A DNA stretch of 64,000 nt from NCBI GenBank assembly GCA_003586115.2, contig QVOM02000042.1, positions 35,798,277 through 35,862,276 of the forward strand, in the 5' to 3' direction. The DNA comes from Salvator merianae (lineage: Eukaryota > Chordata > Lepidosauria > Squamata > Teiidae). The notes beneath the pieces were generated by a model. That model was not told the origin of the DNA, ran no database searches, and saw only the letters and a list, made by a program, of their open reading frames with translations. Below, in pieces: positions 10,578 through 61,420 of this stretch (the first letter of the stretch is position 1; each line of letters opens with the position of its first letter). The translations under genes and the position numbers were made by a program.

Positions 10578-11421
10578 CCAATATTTATGCAAAGAGAGCA
10601 CAGAAAAGAGGCTTTAATCAAGCAAGTGATTTTTGGGGGGCTCAACATTAGTTGCATCCCCACGGACAGAAAGTGCCCAGTAGCGGTCTTGAGGGGTGGC
10701 ATCTGCACACTTGTGGCACCTTTGGGCATGCAGTGCTACTCCCAAGGGCTGCCAAGTGCCCAGAGAGAAGACCTTCTTCCAGAGTGGGAAAACATACTTT
10801 GAAGGTATTTGCAGCCTTCCAGGGTCCGTGACACAGTCGCTATGTAGAAACACGATGGCTAAGCAAGCTACTATGTGAACTGCACTCTACCCAGACATCT
10901 TTTTCATTGCACTCAAAATGGCCGGCTTCCACAGCTATCCCCAGTATGAAAAAGACATCTGGGTGCAATCTTCAAACTAAAGTTCCCCAGCTTCAAAGAA
11001 ACAGAGGGTGAGGCACACAGCGTGCAGACATTATGTGCCTTGCCTCCTGCCATTAAGGCACTGCAATTTTCCATCCTGATGATGTATCCACAGAGCTTAT
11101 ATGTTTCCTTTTACACCCTTTGGTGACTGTCAGTGTACGTATTTGGGTCACAGAGCCTTGACAGTAGATGTTGTATAAGAAAAAGTGAATCATAAACACA
11201 CTTTGAGCAGTAAGGGTGTTTGAAAACAATTTTGGCAACTATATCAGAAGAAACACAGCAACATCTTCTGCTTTACACTTGCAATGCCTAGTATTATTTA
11301 TGCTGACCTGGCCTGTTTTCTGCTTGGGTGTGGTACTGTGTGACATAGGCCAGAATGTTGAAGATTATATTATTTTTCCTCAGATTCCAATAATCTTTTA
11401 AATAGCCAAAATGCCATGAGA
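10578..11421. other. Non-coding, nothing recognised
   Basis: Open frames here (for example 10566-10802) are short, lack conserved motifs and overlap one another on both strands. I see no gene or classifiable repeat. Confidence 0.4.
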
Positions 11422-11622
11422 TACAGTAGGGCCCCATTTAACGCAAGGTTTCCATTCTGGCAAATCGTTGCTTAAAGCAAAACTCACAGATCTTAGGGAA
11501 AATGTGTTAAAGTGAAATAGGAATGCTTAATACCACTTAATACTGAAAAAAGGTCTGAATTAGTAAATTGTATTTTATTGAAACCATTCAAACTGAATTC
11601 ACTTAAGTAGGGCCTTACTGTA
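11422..11622. mobile_element. Tigger/pogo-like MITE flanked by TA
   Basis: Left terminus CAGTAGGGCCCC and right terminus GGCCTTACTG are inverted repeats, each bordered by TA (11422-11423 and 11621-11622). A CAGT start with a TA duplication is characteristic of the pogo/Tigger group of the Tc1/mariner superfamily. At about 200 bp it has no transposase. Confidence 0.6.
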
Positions 11623-12683
11623 ATCCTATCTTGTACTGGATTCCATGTTTTACAATCAGTTTAGATCAAGTTGTTGTTTGCATTTGCTCATTTGTCTAAA
11701 CACATTACCAAAGTTACAATATTCCTTTTTAAGAAATTAGGTGGCATTTTTTTCTCTCTGTACATAAACCACAGTGCTGAATTCATAAGGAAATACAACC
11801 TACACATAATCCTGATGCATTATTTTGTGCAGATTATGGACTGATGTTGCTGTAATGACACACAGCACATGTTGAACAGTGCCCACAACAGGGTCAAGAT
11901 AGTTGCCCTGCATTCTTTACTCTTCTATAATTGGATTATCCTATTCATAAAGCTTATATAATGGTAAGTTGTTGTTATCAGCAGCAGCAGCATTTTAGCC
12001 TGTACCCCAGCCCATCATCTGAAGGCCTCAAAGTGGCTAACAGACTTAGATGTGAAAATGAAAAAAAGTTAATGTAAACTCTAACTATAAAAGCCCTTCC
12101 TAAAGACAAATATAATAAAATTAAAAATATTATTTTAACGTGAGTTTGTTAGTGTTTAAGGCATCTCATGTAGAATGTCAAAATGCAAAAGAGAATAGGG
12201 CTCTGATTGCATCATCATTAATAACTGCATTTAAAAAGGCTTTTATGTATTAATATAGGGTATGTATGCTGAATTTTTTTGTCTGAAGTAATTTTAAAAG
12301 TTCAAGGCCAAAAGTACAAGTCCTCTTCTTTATCTTGGATTCAGACTACATAAGCCCTTTACCCTGACTTCGAACAGCACACAGGGTGCAAAAACTCTGT
12401 TCAGTAAATTGTGAAAATTACACTGGGAACAGACCGTACAACAAATGGAATGTTTGTGAGCAAATCCAGTCCAAGCGCTTCCAGACTGAACAGAACTGCT
12501 CCTTATAACCTGTATCCCAAGGCTTTGATGAACCGGCATGGCTGAGACTTGGAGGTAAACTCCCAATTCCGGACAAACTTCTTCCTAAATGGTACAGACT
12601 GAACTACAAACATCGTAGGATGCTGTTTACAAACACAGTATCTAGCTACTGCTTTAATAGTTAAAATTAAGGAGCAGTGATTA
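11623..12683. other. Non-coding upstream region of TUT7
   Basis: AT-rich sequence with scattered simple runs. A short stretch near 11990-12050 resembles the tail of a MIR-like SINE. There are no supported genes. Confidence 0.4.
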
Positions 12684-12831
12684 GCCCTCTCTGCACACTG
12701 GGCCTTATTCCACATTATATCCCAGAGGCCTGCCATCCGAACGCTGCTGCAGACAAGCCTGCACCAGCGTGCGGACGGCTGGCCCCTATTCCGAGATATA
12801 ATCTGGAATAAGTCCCAGTGCAGAAAGGGCC
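12684..12831. mobile_element. Palindromic MITE upstream of TUT7
   Basis: The two halves form an imperfect inverted repeat of about 65 bp each. The left arm runs through GGCCTTATTCCACATTATAT and the right arm's complement through GGACTTATTCCAGATTATAT, with CTGCAGACAAGC at the centre. The termini match those at 10123-10577. Transcribed RNA could form a long hairpin. Confidence 0.6.
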
Positions 12832-13084
12832 ATTGTCTCTGCCTCTCATGCTAGCGTTTCTTCGCTACGTAACGGTTACTATGAATAATGTAGTAAACCA
12901 TCTATTTGAAAACAACTTTAGCTTTTCGGGAGCGATGGGCAGGTCTCTAAAAGCTCTGATTTTCCTTCTTAACCCGAGTAACGGCGGTCGGTTAGCACCC
13001 GAAATCAGCTGACGATAAGAAAGAAAAAAAAGAGCAGCTAGCTGGGCTACGAAAGTACCTGCTCCTTGCTTTCTAAGATTCCGA

Positions 13085-13700
13085 CCAGCTGCGACTGCGA
13101 GTTCCTCTAACTTGTTCCGGATGGTCCACTGCTGGGGGGGGGGGGAGAGAATGGGAAGAGAAGCGCTGCCCTCTTTCCTTTCGCCTCAGTATTTCGGCAA
13201 CATGGCGTCCCCCCCAGGCCGCCCCCTCTCTCCCCCTTCCCCTCCTGCTTTGCCTCTTACGTCATGGCGCCCGCAAAGCGTGATGACGCAAACACAACGT
13301 GCTGTGCCGGATGGAGCGAAGGCGGAGCGACTAGAGCTGGGAAGGCGGAACTGAAGGAGAGCAGCGGAGAAAGGGGGGGGGGGGATCGACTAGAAGGTTT
13401 TGTGCGGGGGGGGTGGGGGGTGGGGGGCGGCGGCGGAGGCGGCAGTGGCGGCAGAACTGAAGGCTTCGCCTTGGTACGATGGAGTGAGGGCAGTAACGCG
13501 TCGCCGAGGAGGAAGGAGGAGGGACGTTGAGACTTGAAAGGCGGTTAAATCAGTTGCAGAGTAAGTTATTCCCTGGTTCCTCCCGTGATGGGGGTGGATT
13601 TGGACGCTGTCTGATGCCCCCCTCGCCTGCCTGGGTGCTTCCCACTTGGGGAGGGGGTGGCGCGCTTGCTGCGGCCACCGCCGAGAATGGGGGCGGCTAG
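13085..13700 (+). promoter_or_regulatory. TUT7: TUT7 CpG-island promoter and 5' UTR region
   Basis: A sharp rise in GC and CpG content directly upstream of a canonical donor at 13561. Visible motifs are two ATGGCG YY1-like cores (13203 and 13264), a CRE half-site in TACGTCA (13259-13265) and the CRE-like TGACGCAA (13284-13291). No TATA box was seen, as expected for a housekeeping promoter. The interval also carries 8-12 base G runs. The transcription start cannot be fixed from sequence. Confidence 0.7.
13300..13560 (+). other. TUT7: TUT7 exon 1, non-coding (start approximate)
   Basis: The exon end is set by the donor CAGA/GTAAGT at 13560/13561. No ATG in this interval opens a frame that continues into exon 2, so it is called 5' UTR. 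The exon start is a guess within the CpG island. Confidence 0.55.
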
Positions 13701-16700
13701 ACGCTGCGGGTGTGAACTTGTACGTGCAACTGAGAGGTTAGGGAAAGGTGAAGGGGGCTCAGGTTTTTGGCCTAATGGCAGCCCTCCCCCCAGCAGCCTC
13801 CTTCGCCCTCCCCTTCCTAGCTTTCCGCGGTGAGAGTCCAGTGGAAGGGGAGCCCCATGACACGCTCCTACCCCCACTTTGGGGGTCTTAGGTATTTGCA
13901 GGAGCTTCTGCTCGAAATCTGCCTTCCCCTCGAGAGTCAACATTTGACCATCTCGTCCATTTTTAATTCACTTTAATACTGGTACATTGCACAAGAGAGG
14001 CTTTTAAAGGCTGGGAATACTGTTTGTTTTATTATATGCCAAACCTGCCCATCAGCCTTTCTGTGTGGGTTGTAATCACTTGCTCACTGTCTTTACATAT
14101 GAGGTTTGTTAGGAAAGACATAAACATTCAAGCATATAAAAGTGTAGGCCAGAATGTTCATTCGTTTGTAACTGCCTTTATTAGCTTTCATGCTCATCAA
14201 GAGAAATGAAACAAAAAGGGCCTCAGAGGGACATTGTTATGTACTGAAAAGGTTTTTGTTAATGGATGTTAAACTCCCGTTCTTGCAAAGGCTGTGTAAT
14301 AGAGAACAGGTGTTTGATGGGATCCTTTGAACAGGGGGTTTGAATGACTATAATAACCCATACATGTATTGCACGTAACTATTCCTTCTTATACATAAAT
14401 TGCAGACACCAGTACTTTTCTAGGAATAAAGTTGAATGTCTGTGAGATGTTATAAATATAGCTCTTTTTACATTCTGCTGCTGAACTGTGTGATTTTTAA
14501 AAAAATATGAACTTGCTAATATTTACCTTCATCCTTTCCTAGTGGTTTGGGATTTTCCAATGAGAGGGCTTCAACTTAGGCCAAACAAATCATAAGAGCC
14601 CAAACTGAGCTTTATTCTCTCACCTGATGAGCTATCCCATCTTAAAAGTTCAGAAGAGGGTGGTGCTGGCACGGTCAGGGTAAAGTTCAGCTGACTGGTT
14701 TGTTTATGGAATGAGTAATGGTGCTGTCTAATGCTTTGCATCAAGTAGTAAAATATCTTTGGTTTGCCTTGAAATTTGTCACAGACAGGGTAATTTTTAT
14801 TTAGCAGTGAAGGATAGTGGATGTCCATATGTGATTTAATTGTTTTCATAAGGCATATTAATGTATGCTCCCCAAAGAACTACAGCTTTTGAACAGTTTC
14901 ATCCTATGAAAATAGTTAATGCCAGCTGTTCAGTTATGACAGTGAAGGTTATTACCCTTCAGTTTTTTAAAGCAAGCTTCTTAAAAATGAAGTAGCTTAC
15001 ATTTTCATACTGGACATGATGAAATGAAGCCCCTTTGTAACTAGGATGAAAGGAAAGATACTGGTGTTTTACTAAGCAGGTATTGAACTTGAACGATGCT
15101 TTCAGGGGACTACTGTACTTATTCCTGTTGCTGATTTTCTGTTAATTTTGTGTTCGCTGATTGGTTGATATTAACTCAAAGTTATCAATATATTTTTAAT
15201 TGATCCTTAGCATAATCATGTAAGTCCCATTGTATCCGCTGAGGCTTTATTTCTCTGTAAGTATATTTAGGATTGCAGCCTTTAATTGCAAAGGATCCTT
15301 TGGTTAATAGCCATACCATAATTGGTAGTTACAGGTTCCAACATGAAAAATCTTCAACACATATAATAAAAGGATTTACAAAGTAACCTTGATAAACTAG
15401 TTTAAGATGAAAAAATGGAGATACTTTGGGGACCTTAATGACTGTCCAATTTATTTTGACATGAATTGTCATGGATCGTATTCTATTTCCATGTTGGTAC
15501 CTTTTTTAATTCCTTTTCGCCTTTAATAATCTTATGTTACCTTTTACTTATGGAAAATTTTGCTAGTTTAAGTCAGTGACCCATGTAGTCTAGCTTTACG
15601 ATCTTAGAGTGGCCAAGCAACGTAAATGGCAATAGCATTCTTTTCATTCAGGTTCCTGTCAACTGATAAAGGTACATTACCTTTGCCCGGATAATACGTA
15701 GTCATCCTGATTATGGCAGGCTCCCTGAATTTGTCAAATCCCGTTTTCAACACCTCCAAGTTAATGGCCCTTGCTGTATTCTATGGTATGCGCACATGGT
15801 GCATGCACAATGAGTTATTTGATAAGTTGGTATTTGCAAGAAGATGTACACAGATGAAAGTGTCCTCAGCCAGTCAAAATTTCAAAGACTAGGCTGAGAT
15901 CTCAATGTGCACCCATCAAAACATAGTTGCAACATTGGATCCTGTTTTTTGTTTTGCAGTTGGGTACTTAAGTTTTCATTTCGTTTGCTTTCAGATTTGA
16001 CTGTATCTACTTTGTATGAGGTGGTGAATAGTATCAAAGGAGTCTTCATCCAACTATGTACATATTGATGACAATAAGACTGTAGGTCTCCTGTGAGTTA
16101 AGACTGATGCCACTCCTCCTCAGCAATTTCTGTCTCAGTACAAGAGCAAGAGGAAAGCTGTATAATTTTCAATACAAAGTCTCGCCTTAGTGTGGATGTC
16201 TCACAGCTCCTTACTTGCAGTATAGTATTAGTCCTGGAGCTCAGCATTTTTCATTGGCTGTTTCATATTTTAGATCATCATCCAAATAATAAAGGATGTG
16301 CAGCATCAATGGGTACTAAAAGGCAGTAATCTCCCTGGATCTTCTATTCCAAGGGTAGCCAGCATGATGCTGCCAGATGTTGCAGCCTACAATTCATATC
16401 ATTTCTGACCATTTGCAATGCTGCCTGGGTCTTAAAGCCATTGTAGTTCAAAATACCTGGAGCAGGAGTGGGCACACCGTTTCCTCCCATAGTACTGAAA
16501 AGCTCACCCTTCCTTACCATTGAATGAACTGGCCTTGGCTCATGGGAGTGTAGTTGAGCAACTCCTGTGGCTCCGGTTTGTGACTCCTGCATCTGAAGTG
16601 TACTTTCTTCACTGCCTCGGAATTATGCCGTTGCAGTTTGTATAAATGTGGGCGTCGTATAACAATCCTGAATGATCGAAGTGTTTGTCATGAATGCTTC

Positions 16701-16941
16701 TTTATGCTACATTTTACAGTCTGTAAGTAGACATCTGATCGTTTATGTGTACAATACTGCTGTACACATTTTATATACTGTAAAAAGCTGTGCTTTTGTT
16801 GTGGTTTGTGTGAATAGCCCTAGCAAAGGAACTCACTGGCAAGTTGAGCCTAATCTTTCCATGTTTAAACGTAACACTGTCCTCTCCTTGGCGCCGTGCC
16901 AGTTCCACGCTGAAAACTTGTTTCTTCCCATCATTCCACAG
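13561..16941 (+). other. TUT7: TUT7 intron 1
   Basis: A 3.4-kb first intron. Apart from a hairpin MITE at 16373-16460, no coding sequence or classifiable repeat was seen. Confidence 0.6.
16373..16460. mobile_element. Short palindromic MITE
   Basis: It starts CCAGATGTTGCAGCCTACAA and ends with the inverted counterpart CCATTGTAGTTC...CCTGG. This matches the very common reptile palindromic repeat with a core resembling CTACAACTCCCATC. A half copy occurs near 33420-33455. Confidence 0.55.
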
Positions 16942-16964
16942 GGAGAAAGAGAACAGCTATTAGG

Positions 16965-55726
<38,762 letters not shown>

Positions 55727-56650
55727 GAGACTGAAGCCATCTTTTAAGTTGCAATACAGACCGTCTGTTTCCTTAAGAGATGTCTATTTTCTTTATAGCT
55801 CTGGGTTCACAAAACAGCAGCACAAAGTTTAAAGGGGGGAAATTATTTTAATTAAATTGCTGAAGATAAAAAAAAAAAAAGCAATGGATTTTAATATTTG
55901 TTCATACCATGAAACCCTGCTCTAACTAGATTTGAGCATTTTAATAGGAAACCATGTTGTTTGTATTTACTGGGTAAAACATGTAGATCAGGGAAGTCCC
56001 TAACAAACCACTTCTGAGTTTCTGCATTCAGCCTGAATGTTGTGAGTGCACTTAAATGGTGTACAAGCCAAATATAATGTTCCCCTTCAAAATATTATTT
56101 TTGAAGGATAAAAAGGGTATTTATTAATGATGATCATTTATTGATTCCTTGTGTAAAGATGTTCAAAATATTTCTGGACTGCTACTGCCGTATTTGCAAA
56201 TATTTTAATCCGTGGGGAGCTAGAACATGGACATTTAAGTGAAGTTTTATGTAAAATCTCTGTGAAAAAGCAGTGCCATTGAGTGAATTCTTCCTTCTAT
56301 TATTTTATGATTGATTAACAGCTGCGCTTATGTACAGAAAAGCTAAGATGCCAGTTAGTTCTCTTTGTTGCTGCTATGATGCTGTATCGTCTACAACACA
56401 CACAAAAAAGATTTTTTTCCAAGAAAACTAAGGCTGTGTTTGATGGCAGAAAAAATCCAATTCACTTCTGCTTTATTAAAAAGTGACAAAGATTATCCAT
56501 GTACTATTCAAAGTTTACTTAGACCTTCATGACAGAAATGGGAGGATTTTCTGGAGATGGTGCAATATACTCTTTCCAGGAAAATGATCAGCAAAAACCT
56601 ACTGTTATTTATGACCTTGAAATAAAACACCCAAGTGAAAACTTTAAATT
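55727..56650 (+). other. TUT7: TUT7 3' UTR (end approximate)
   Basis: AT-rich sequence after the stop, with a canonical AATAAA at 56621-56626. The cleavage point is estimated 15-30 bases beyond it. Confidence 0.6.
56621..56626 (+). terminator. TUT7: Likely TUT7 polyadenylation signal AATAAA
   Basis: Canonical hexamer about 900 bp past the stop, followed by a T-rich stretch (TTTTTCTTTATATTAC) suitable as a downstream element. Confidence 0.55.
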
Positions 56651-59600
56651 TTGCAATTTTTCTTTATATTACATATGAATCTCATGAGAATGCAAATTCC
56701 AGTAATTACATACAGATATTCATAAGCTCATGTTAACACTTTTTAAAAGTTAACTTGGATTTTCAAAGGGTAATCTCTAGTTAGACAAACTGGTTTACTG
56801 AAAATTTCTATGACGCAGGAAATGAGATCTTTCAGTGTAAATCAAACATGATTTTATTCTGTATATTCTAATTGGCTAATATCATATTCTTACTGAATAT
56901 ATAAATACCTATCCTATTTAACACAACGCACTGCAGGTAGGCAATTTCTGTATTTGGTTGCATGTCTGCTTTACTTTTCCATTCGATCAGTTTAGAAATT
57001 AGTTCCAGTATGAACATCTTTAGGTTGAAGCTATTTGTATGGAATTTCTGTAAGTTTGACTAATTTGCTAAATATAGAAATGTATCAGGACAATTAATAG
57101 AAAAAAGGAGACTATAATGTTTCATTCTTTTATCTCACTTCCAACGGGGTTAATACCCACCTTTTATTTCTTAAATGTGTGTACTGTTAAGTAATGAAAC
57201 CCAACATGCTTTGCATTTCCCTTAAAATTAACAGAGGTCCTGAACATGGATGTGCCACTTGCCAGGACTTTAGATGTGGTGAATCTTCACAGATGCACAG
57301 TGGTGCCATGAAGGCATTACGTCCCATGCATTACCATGACCTCATCAAGTGGGTCTTAACTCTTCTTAGAATTAACTCCAGAGAGAGGATAACCCCCTTC
57401 CTGGCTCAAATAGGAATAGAATAAAAGTGGCAAGGTTTGGGTTGTAAAATTCAAAAGAACAATTAAAATGATGACAATCTGAACCACACACTACTGAAAG
57501 CAAGCGCCATTAATTAGAATTACATCCTGCAGTAAGGAGAGAGGTCCCACATTGGACTGTAAGAATAGCGGCAAAAGCATGTAACTTGTCCATGGGAATT
57601 AAGGACGAAAAGCAAAGATAAATAGATTTTGTGTGGCTTCTAAAAATAAGTCTACCTGTCCCGTATTTTGTCCTATGTGAAGAGTTCTCATAGCTGGAGT
57701 ATCACCACTGAAAAGTTTCTGCTTCTGCTAGCCACATAGCGGATACCAGGGACTGTCTTGGTTAGCTTTATGATGCCACTGTTAAGATGTAAACTACCAT
57801 TTCTTGTGGAAACCACTTCAGTAATAGTTAGAAAATCAAGGCTGTATAAGTAACAGTGCAGTCCAGAAGTGAGGCTTCTTCCAAACAAACAGAACAGCTT
57901 GCTATCTCAGAGTTTCCAGCAGGAATCTATTTATACCAGCATTTTTGACTTCATAAGGTACAGTCTGTTATTGTTGGGTACCATCGAGTCATAGCAGACT
58001 TCTGGCTGACTGCATAGGCACCTCTATGCAGTTTTCTTGGTTTGCCACTGCCTACTTCCAGAGAAAGGCTTGGGAAGGTGCACTATGTATTGCAATATCT
58101 AGTCCTGAAATAGATCAGTTTTGGCAAGTGGTAGGTGTTGTCTTTTATTTTGACCACCAGGAAGCAGTGCACAACTGGTTTTGTTCTTTTTAAAACTCAT
58201 AGGTGCACGCAGCCCGCATTAACCCACTTTGTTATTCTTTCCTTTATCTGAATTTGAACTCATAGCCTAGTGCATTATATGCTGAATAACATAAAAAGAT
58301 AAATTACACCCCATGATGTGCCAAAAAAAAGAGTCAAGTGCCTCTCATAGAAGAAGACTGACCATTAAACAGCATCAGATTCTCAGAAACGGAGAGCTTA
58401 ATATAAGGAAGGAAAAAAACTGAAAATACTAAATCAAATGTGAGTTGTGCTACTGCTGTGTGGTGCAGCATTTGACAGTATGGGAACCACAGAGTCATAA
58501 TAGAGCACTGGAGGGGACAGCACTGGGAATCAGACTTGCTGCACCCACCTGACAGAAAATCAGAAACACAAGAATGCCATTTCTTTCACCCTGATCAAGG
58601 ATGCTAGGATGAACTTCCCACTTCACCATCACTGAGTTCTTGGGTTGTTTAAGGATTTCCTCCGTTTTTTGCGTGGATATGCAGATGCCCACATGTTCTA
58701 CGAATGAGTGTACCTCTTGTCCCAGAACTCTTCTGCAAGATTTTAATCAGTTAAAACTTTCTTGCTCTCATGTTAGCTGGCAGCAAACTGGCCTCTCCTT
58801 TTGAGGAGTTGAAAGAAATCAGCCTGCTCAGTCAAATGTAAGAATTGCCTTGCTTGAAATCCGAATACCCACAAAGGCAAACAGGCCTGTCCTGGCATTT
58901 GTGCTAGACCTAACCTGTAAACCACAGTATGGCAAGAATAGATCTGACTGTAAAATCTATACCTGTAATACAGACGTTTTTACACTATCTACTGAAGTCC
59001 CCCGGCCGCCTCCAGGCGCCCACCCAAGACCTTAGCTCTGCTGCTGCTATACAAATAGGCCAGCCACGGGCGGCGGGCGGGGAAACGTAACGCACGATTT
59101 CCTGCTTTCATCCCGCACACACGCTCCAAAATTCGTGCATATCGTTCATCAGGCTCAGACCGTTACCGAACTGTAGTCCACATTTTTACAGGGCCGCCCT
59201 AAGCCACGGGGAGGCGGGGAGAGAGTTCACACCCCAATTCTAATTTGAATTTTTTCTATCCTGCTCAATACATTGAGGTAAAATGGGACCCGAATTAAAT
59301 ACTGAGTTCGTATCCTGGCAGATCCCTCTGGGACAGCAACTTCCCAGATAAAAATTAATATCGATAGGTGAATTGTTTTCTGCAGGACAGAACCCAATTG
59401 GCAAAGCCACCACAAAAGGCCTAAATGCTAATCAGGACATTCTTGACCCCAAATCTAAAGATAATGTGTTCAACTTTAGCTTTGCAGGCACTGCCACCGT
59501 TTTAACGAAGTGATTTTATTTGGTTTTATACTGATTGCATTGAGACTCGTCTGATGCCTTCAGGTATAGGGCAAGGTAGGTAGGTAGACTGATACATAAA

Positions 59601-59980
59601 TGTCTATATAATGCCGAAACCAGGCTAGCATCTCAGAAACGCAAGGCAAAATGAGTCACTGCTATGCGTCTGTCAATTCTAGCGATCTGAGATTGTGATC
59701 TTAACCTTGCACGTCTGCTGAGAAGCAGATGCACTACCCACACTTACTTTGCTTCTGGAATACGTGAGGACTGAAATGTCCAGTGTAAGTCTCCTCCGGT
59801 TTATTAAGATGCTCCAGTTGGATTATTTTAGCCTTGGCGTCTGAACTAATTTTCAGCCTTGGCGTTCCATCAACTCATTTTAAGTAAAAATGAGGCTTGT
59901 GGGGACCACCTAATTCTACAGTTCGCCAAGTTATATCTGATGAGAAGCCAATATAATCAACTGCTTTCAAAATAATTACA
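56651..59980. other. TUT7-ISCA1 intergenic region
   Basis: About 3.3 kb. It contains a Sauria SINE fragment (57967-58082) and a locally GC-rich patch with several CpGs at about 58995-59225. Open frames are short and unconserved. No third gene was seen. Confidence 0.55.
57967..58082 (-). mobile_element. Sauria SINE fragment
   Basis: Carries the BovB-like end and body (TTGTTGGGTACCATCGAGTC, GCAGTTTTCTTGG) but lacks the tRNA-like head. Confidence 0.65.
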
Positions 59981-59989
59981 GCCTCACAG

Positions 59990-60334
59990 GTGCATACAGC
60001 CACAACAGCAGTAGCGCAGAGTCCTTCGAACTTTAGCCCAAAAACCTTCCAAACCCACTTTCTTCCCGCCCACTACAGGCTTTCTTCCCCGTTGATTGGT
60101 TCCCGTGATTGAAAGGCGGCGGGAGGAGGAAGCCGATCTCCCTTGAGATCGGTTGCGGGGCAGGCCTGAATGCGTCTGAGCCAAGTAGCCAATAAGAGCC
60201 GGAGATCATCGAGCGTCGCCTCCCCTATGACACGGTGAGCGCGCCGTGACGTCACGACCTGCGTCCTTTCGCCCGCTGTGTCCATGGATAACATCAGAGG
60301 ACTAGGGTGAAGAGCGGGGAGGGGGAGAGGAGAG
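59990..60334 (+). promoter_or_regulatory. ISCA1: ISCA1 CpG promoter with CCAAT boxes and a consensus CRE
   Basis: A GC-rich block directly upstream of the ISCA1 start. It has an inverted CCAAT box (ATTGG at 60095-60099), a direct CCAAT at 60189-60193 and a perfect palindromic CRE, TGACGTCA, at 60247-60254, about 80 bp before the start codon. No TATA box was seen. CREB/ATF and NF-Y control is inferred from motifs only. Confidence 0.7.
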
Positions 60335-60415
60335 ATGGCCTCTTCAATGGTCAGAGCCACGGTCCGGGCCGTGAGTAAAAGGAAGATCCAAGCCACCAGA
60401 GCGGCTCTGACGCTG
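60335..60415 (+). CDS. ISCA1: ISCA1 exon 1, residues 1-27
   Basis: ATG at 60335 in a good context (GAGATGG). Encodes MASSMVRATVRAVSKRKIQA then TRAALTL, an Arg/Lys-rich amphipathic mitochondrial leader nearly identical to ISCA1 as I know it. Two donors overlap. CTG/GTCAGT at 60416 keeps the frame into exon 2; the stronger GTAAGT 4 nt downstream would shift it. ISCA1 acts late in mitochondrial Fe-S assembly, with ISCA2 and IBA57 in making 4Fe-4S clusters. Its cluster cysteines lie in exons outside the window. Confidence 0.95.
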
Positions 60416-60689
60416 GTCAGTAAGTGGGGTGGGCGGGCGCGCGATTAAACAAGCGCCAGCCACATTACCCTATTTCTACGGGGGCGGGGTTTATCCTCTT
60501 TCCAGTAGGTAAACATGCATAAGGCGCAAGCGCGGTTCTGATGCAGTTTTGGAAGCGACATTTATGGGGGGGCCTGGAAGCCCACTGGGGTAGTTGGAGG
60601 TTACTTAGGTGGAGGAGGCGTCTGGCTTCTCAGGACGCCACCTTCTCTTTCCCCTTCTGCCTTTCCTTCATATATAAAATATCCTCCAC

Positions 60690-60830
60690 AAATTCCTTCC
60701 CTACTTTTAGACTACTGTTTTATTGTATGTCTTTTATGGGCTTTTTGTTCTTGTTGTTTTAATTGTTGTAACCCACCCTGAGACCTTCGGGGTGGGGCGG
60801 GGTAAAAATGCAAATAAATATTTCTGACAG
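60690..60830 (+). mobile_element. L2 LINE 3' tail
   Basis: TTGTTGTAACCCACCCTGAG and GGGTAAAAATGCAAATAAAT match the 3' end of the full L2 at 9240-9320. Confidence 0.65.
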
Positions 60831-61259
60831 GCAGAAAATTAGGTGAAGTGAGAGTGGTGATTCTTCAGGTGGACTGGTGCTTATGTTATTTACATGTTGT
60901 CCTCTTGTCAGAAGCCTACAGTTAGGTGGCCAAATTAAGAAATTGTAGGGTGTCAGAAAAGAAGCCTCTTGTTTTAGATGAAAGGAATTCGACTTGGGAC
61001 AAATCAAGTATCCTTCAGGGTACATGATTTAAATTAACCTATGAGGTCAGACGGATTGCATCGCTTAATACCGTCTACAGAACTGCAAACTGCTGCTCAT
61101 GACTATTTCTTTTTTCAGTAGCATAAAAGAGTGAGCTCTGTTTACATGCAGGGGCTGGTGATTCTTAAAAGTGGGTCACAACAGTTAAGAGAGAAAATAT
61201 ATTAAGTATTCAAGCATATTTAAAATATAACACTCCTTCTCACCTTCCCTAACAAGACA

Positions 61260-61420
61260 CCCAGAAAAAGCTAAACATCAAAGACTTGATTGAAGACATG
61301 TGTTTTAACCAGGCACCAAAAATCATATAAAGTAGGTGCCTGGAGAACCTCCAGAGGGAGGCTGTTCCAGAGTGTGTGGGCCATCACAGCAAAGATCCTC
61401 AGAAAAGGCCTTTTGCTTAC
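61260..61420 (-). mobile_element. L2 LINE fragment, ORF2 C terminus
   Basis: The minus strand reads AVMAHTLWNSLPLEVLQAPT and CLVKTHVFNQVFDV, the C-terminal block of L2 ORF2. Confidence 0.7.

Noticed and set aside
13112..13943. Open frames on both strands in the CpG island
   Set aside because: High GC content lowers stop-codon frequency; none has a conserved motif or joins in phase to TUT7 exon 2.
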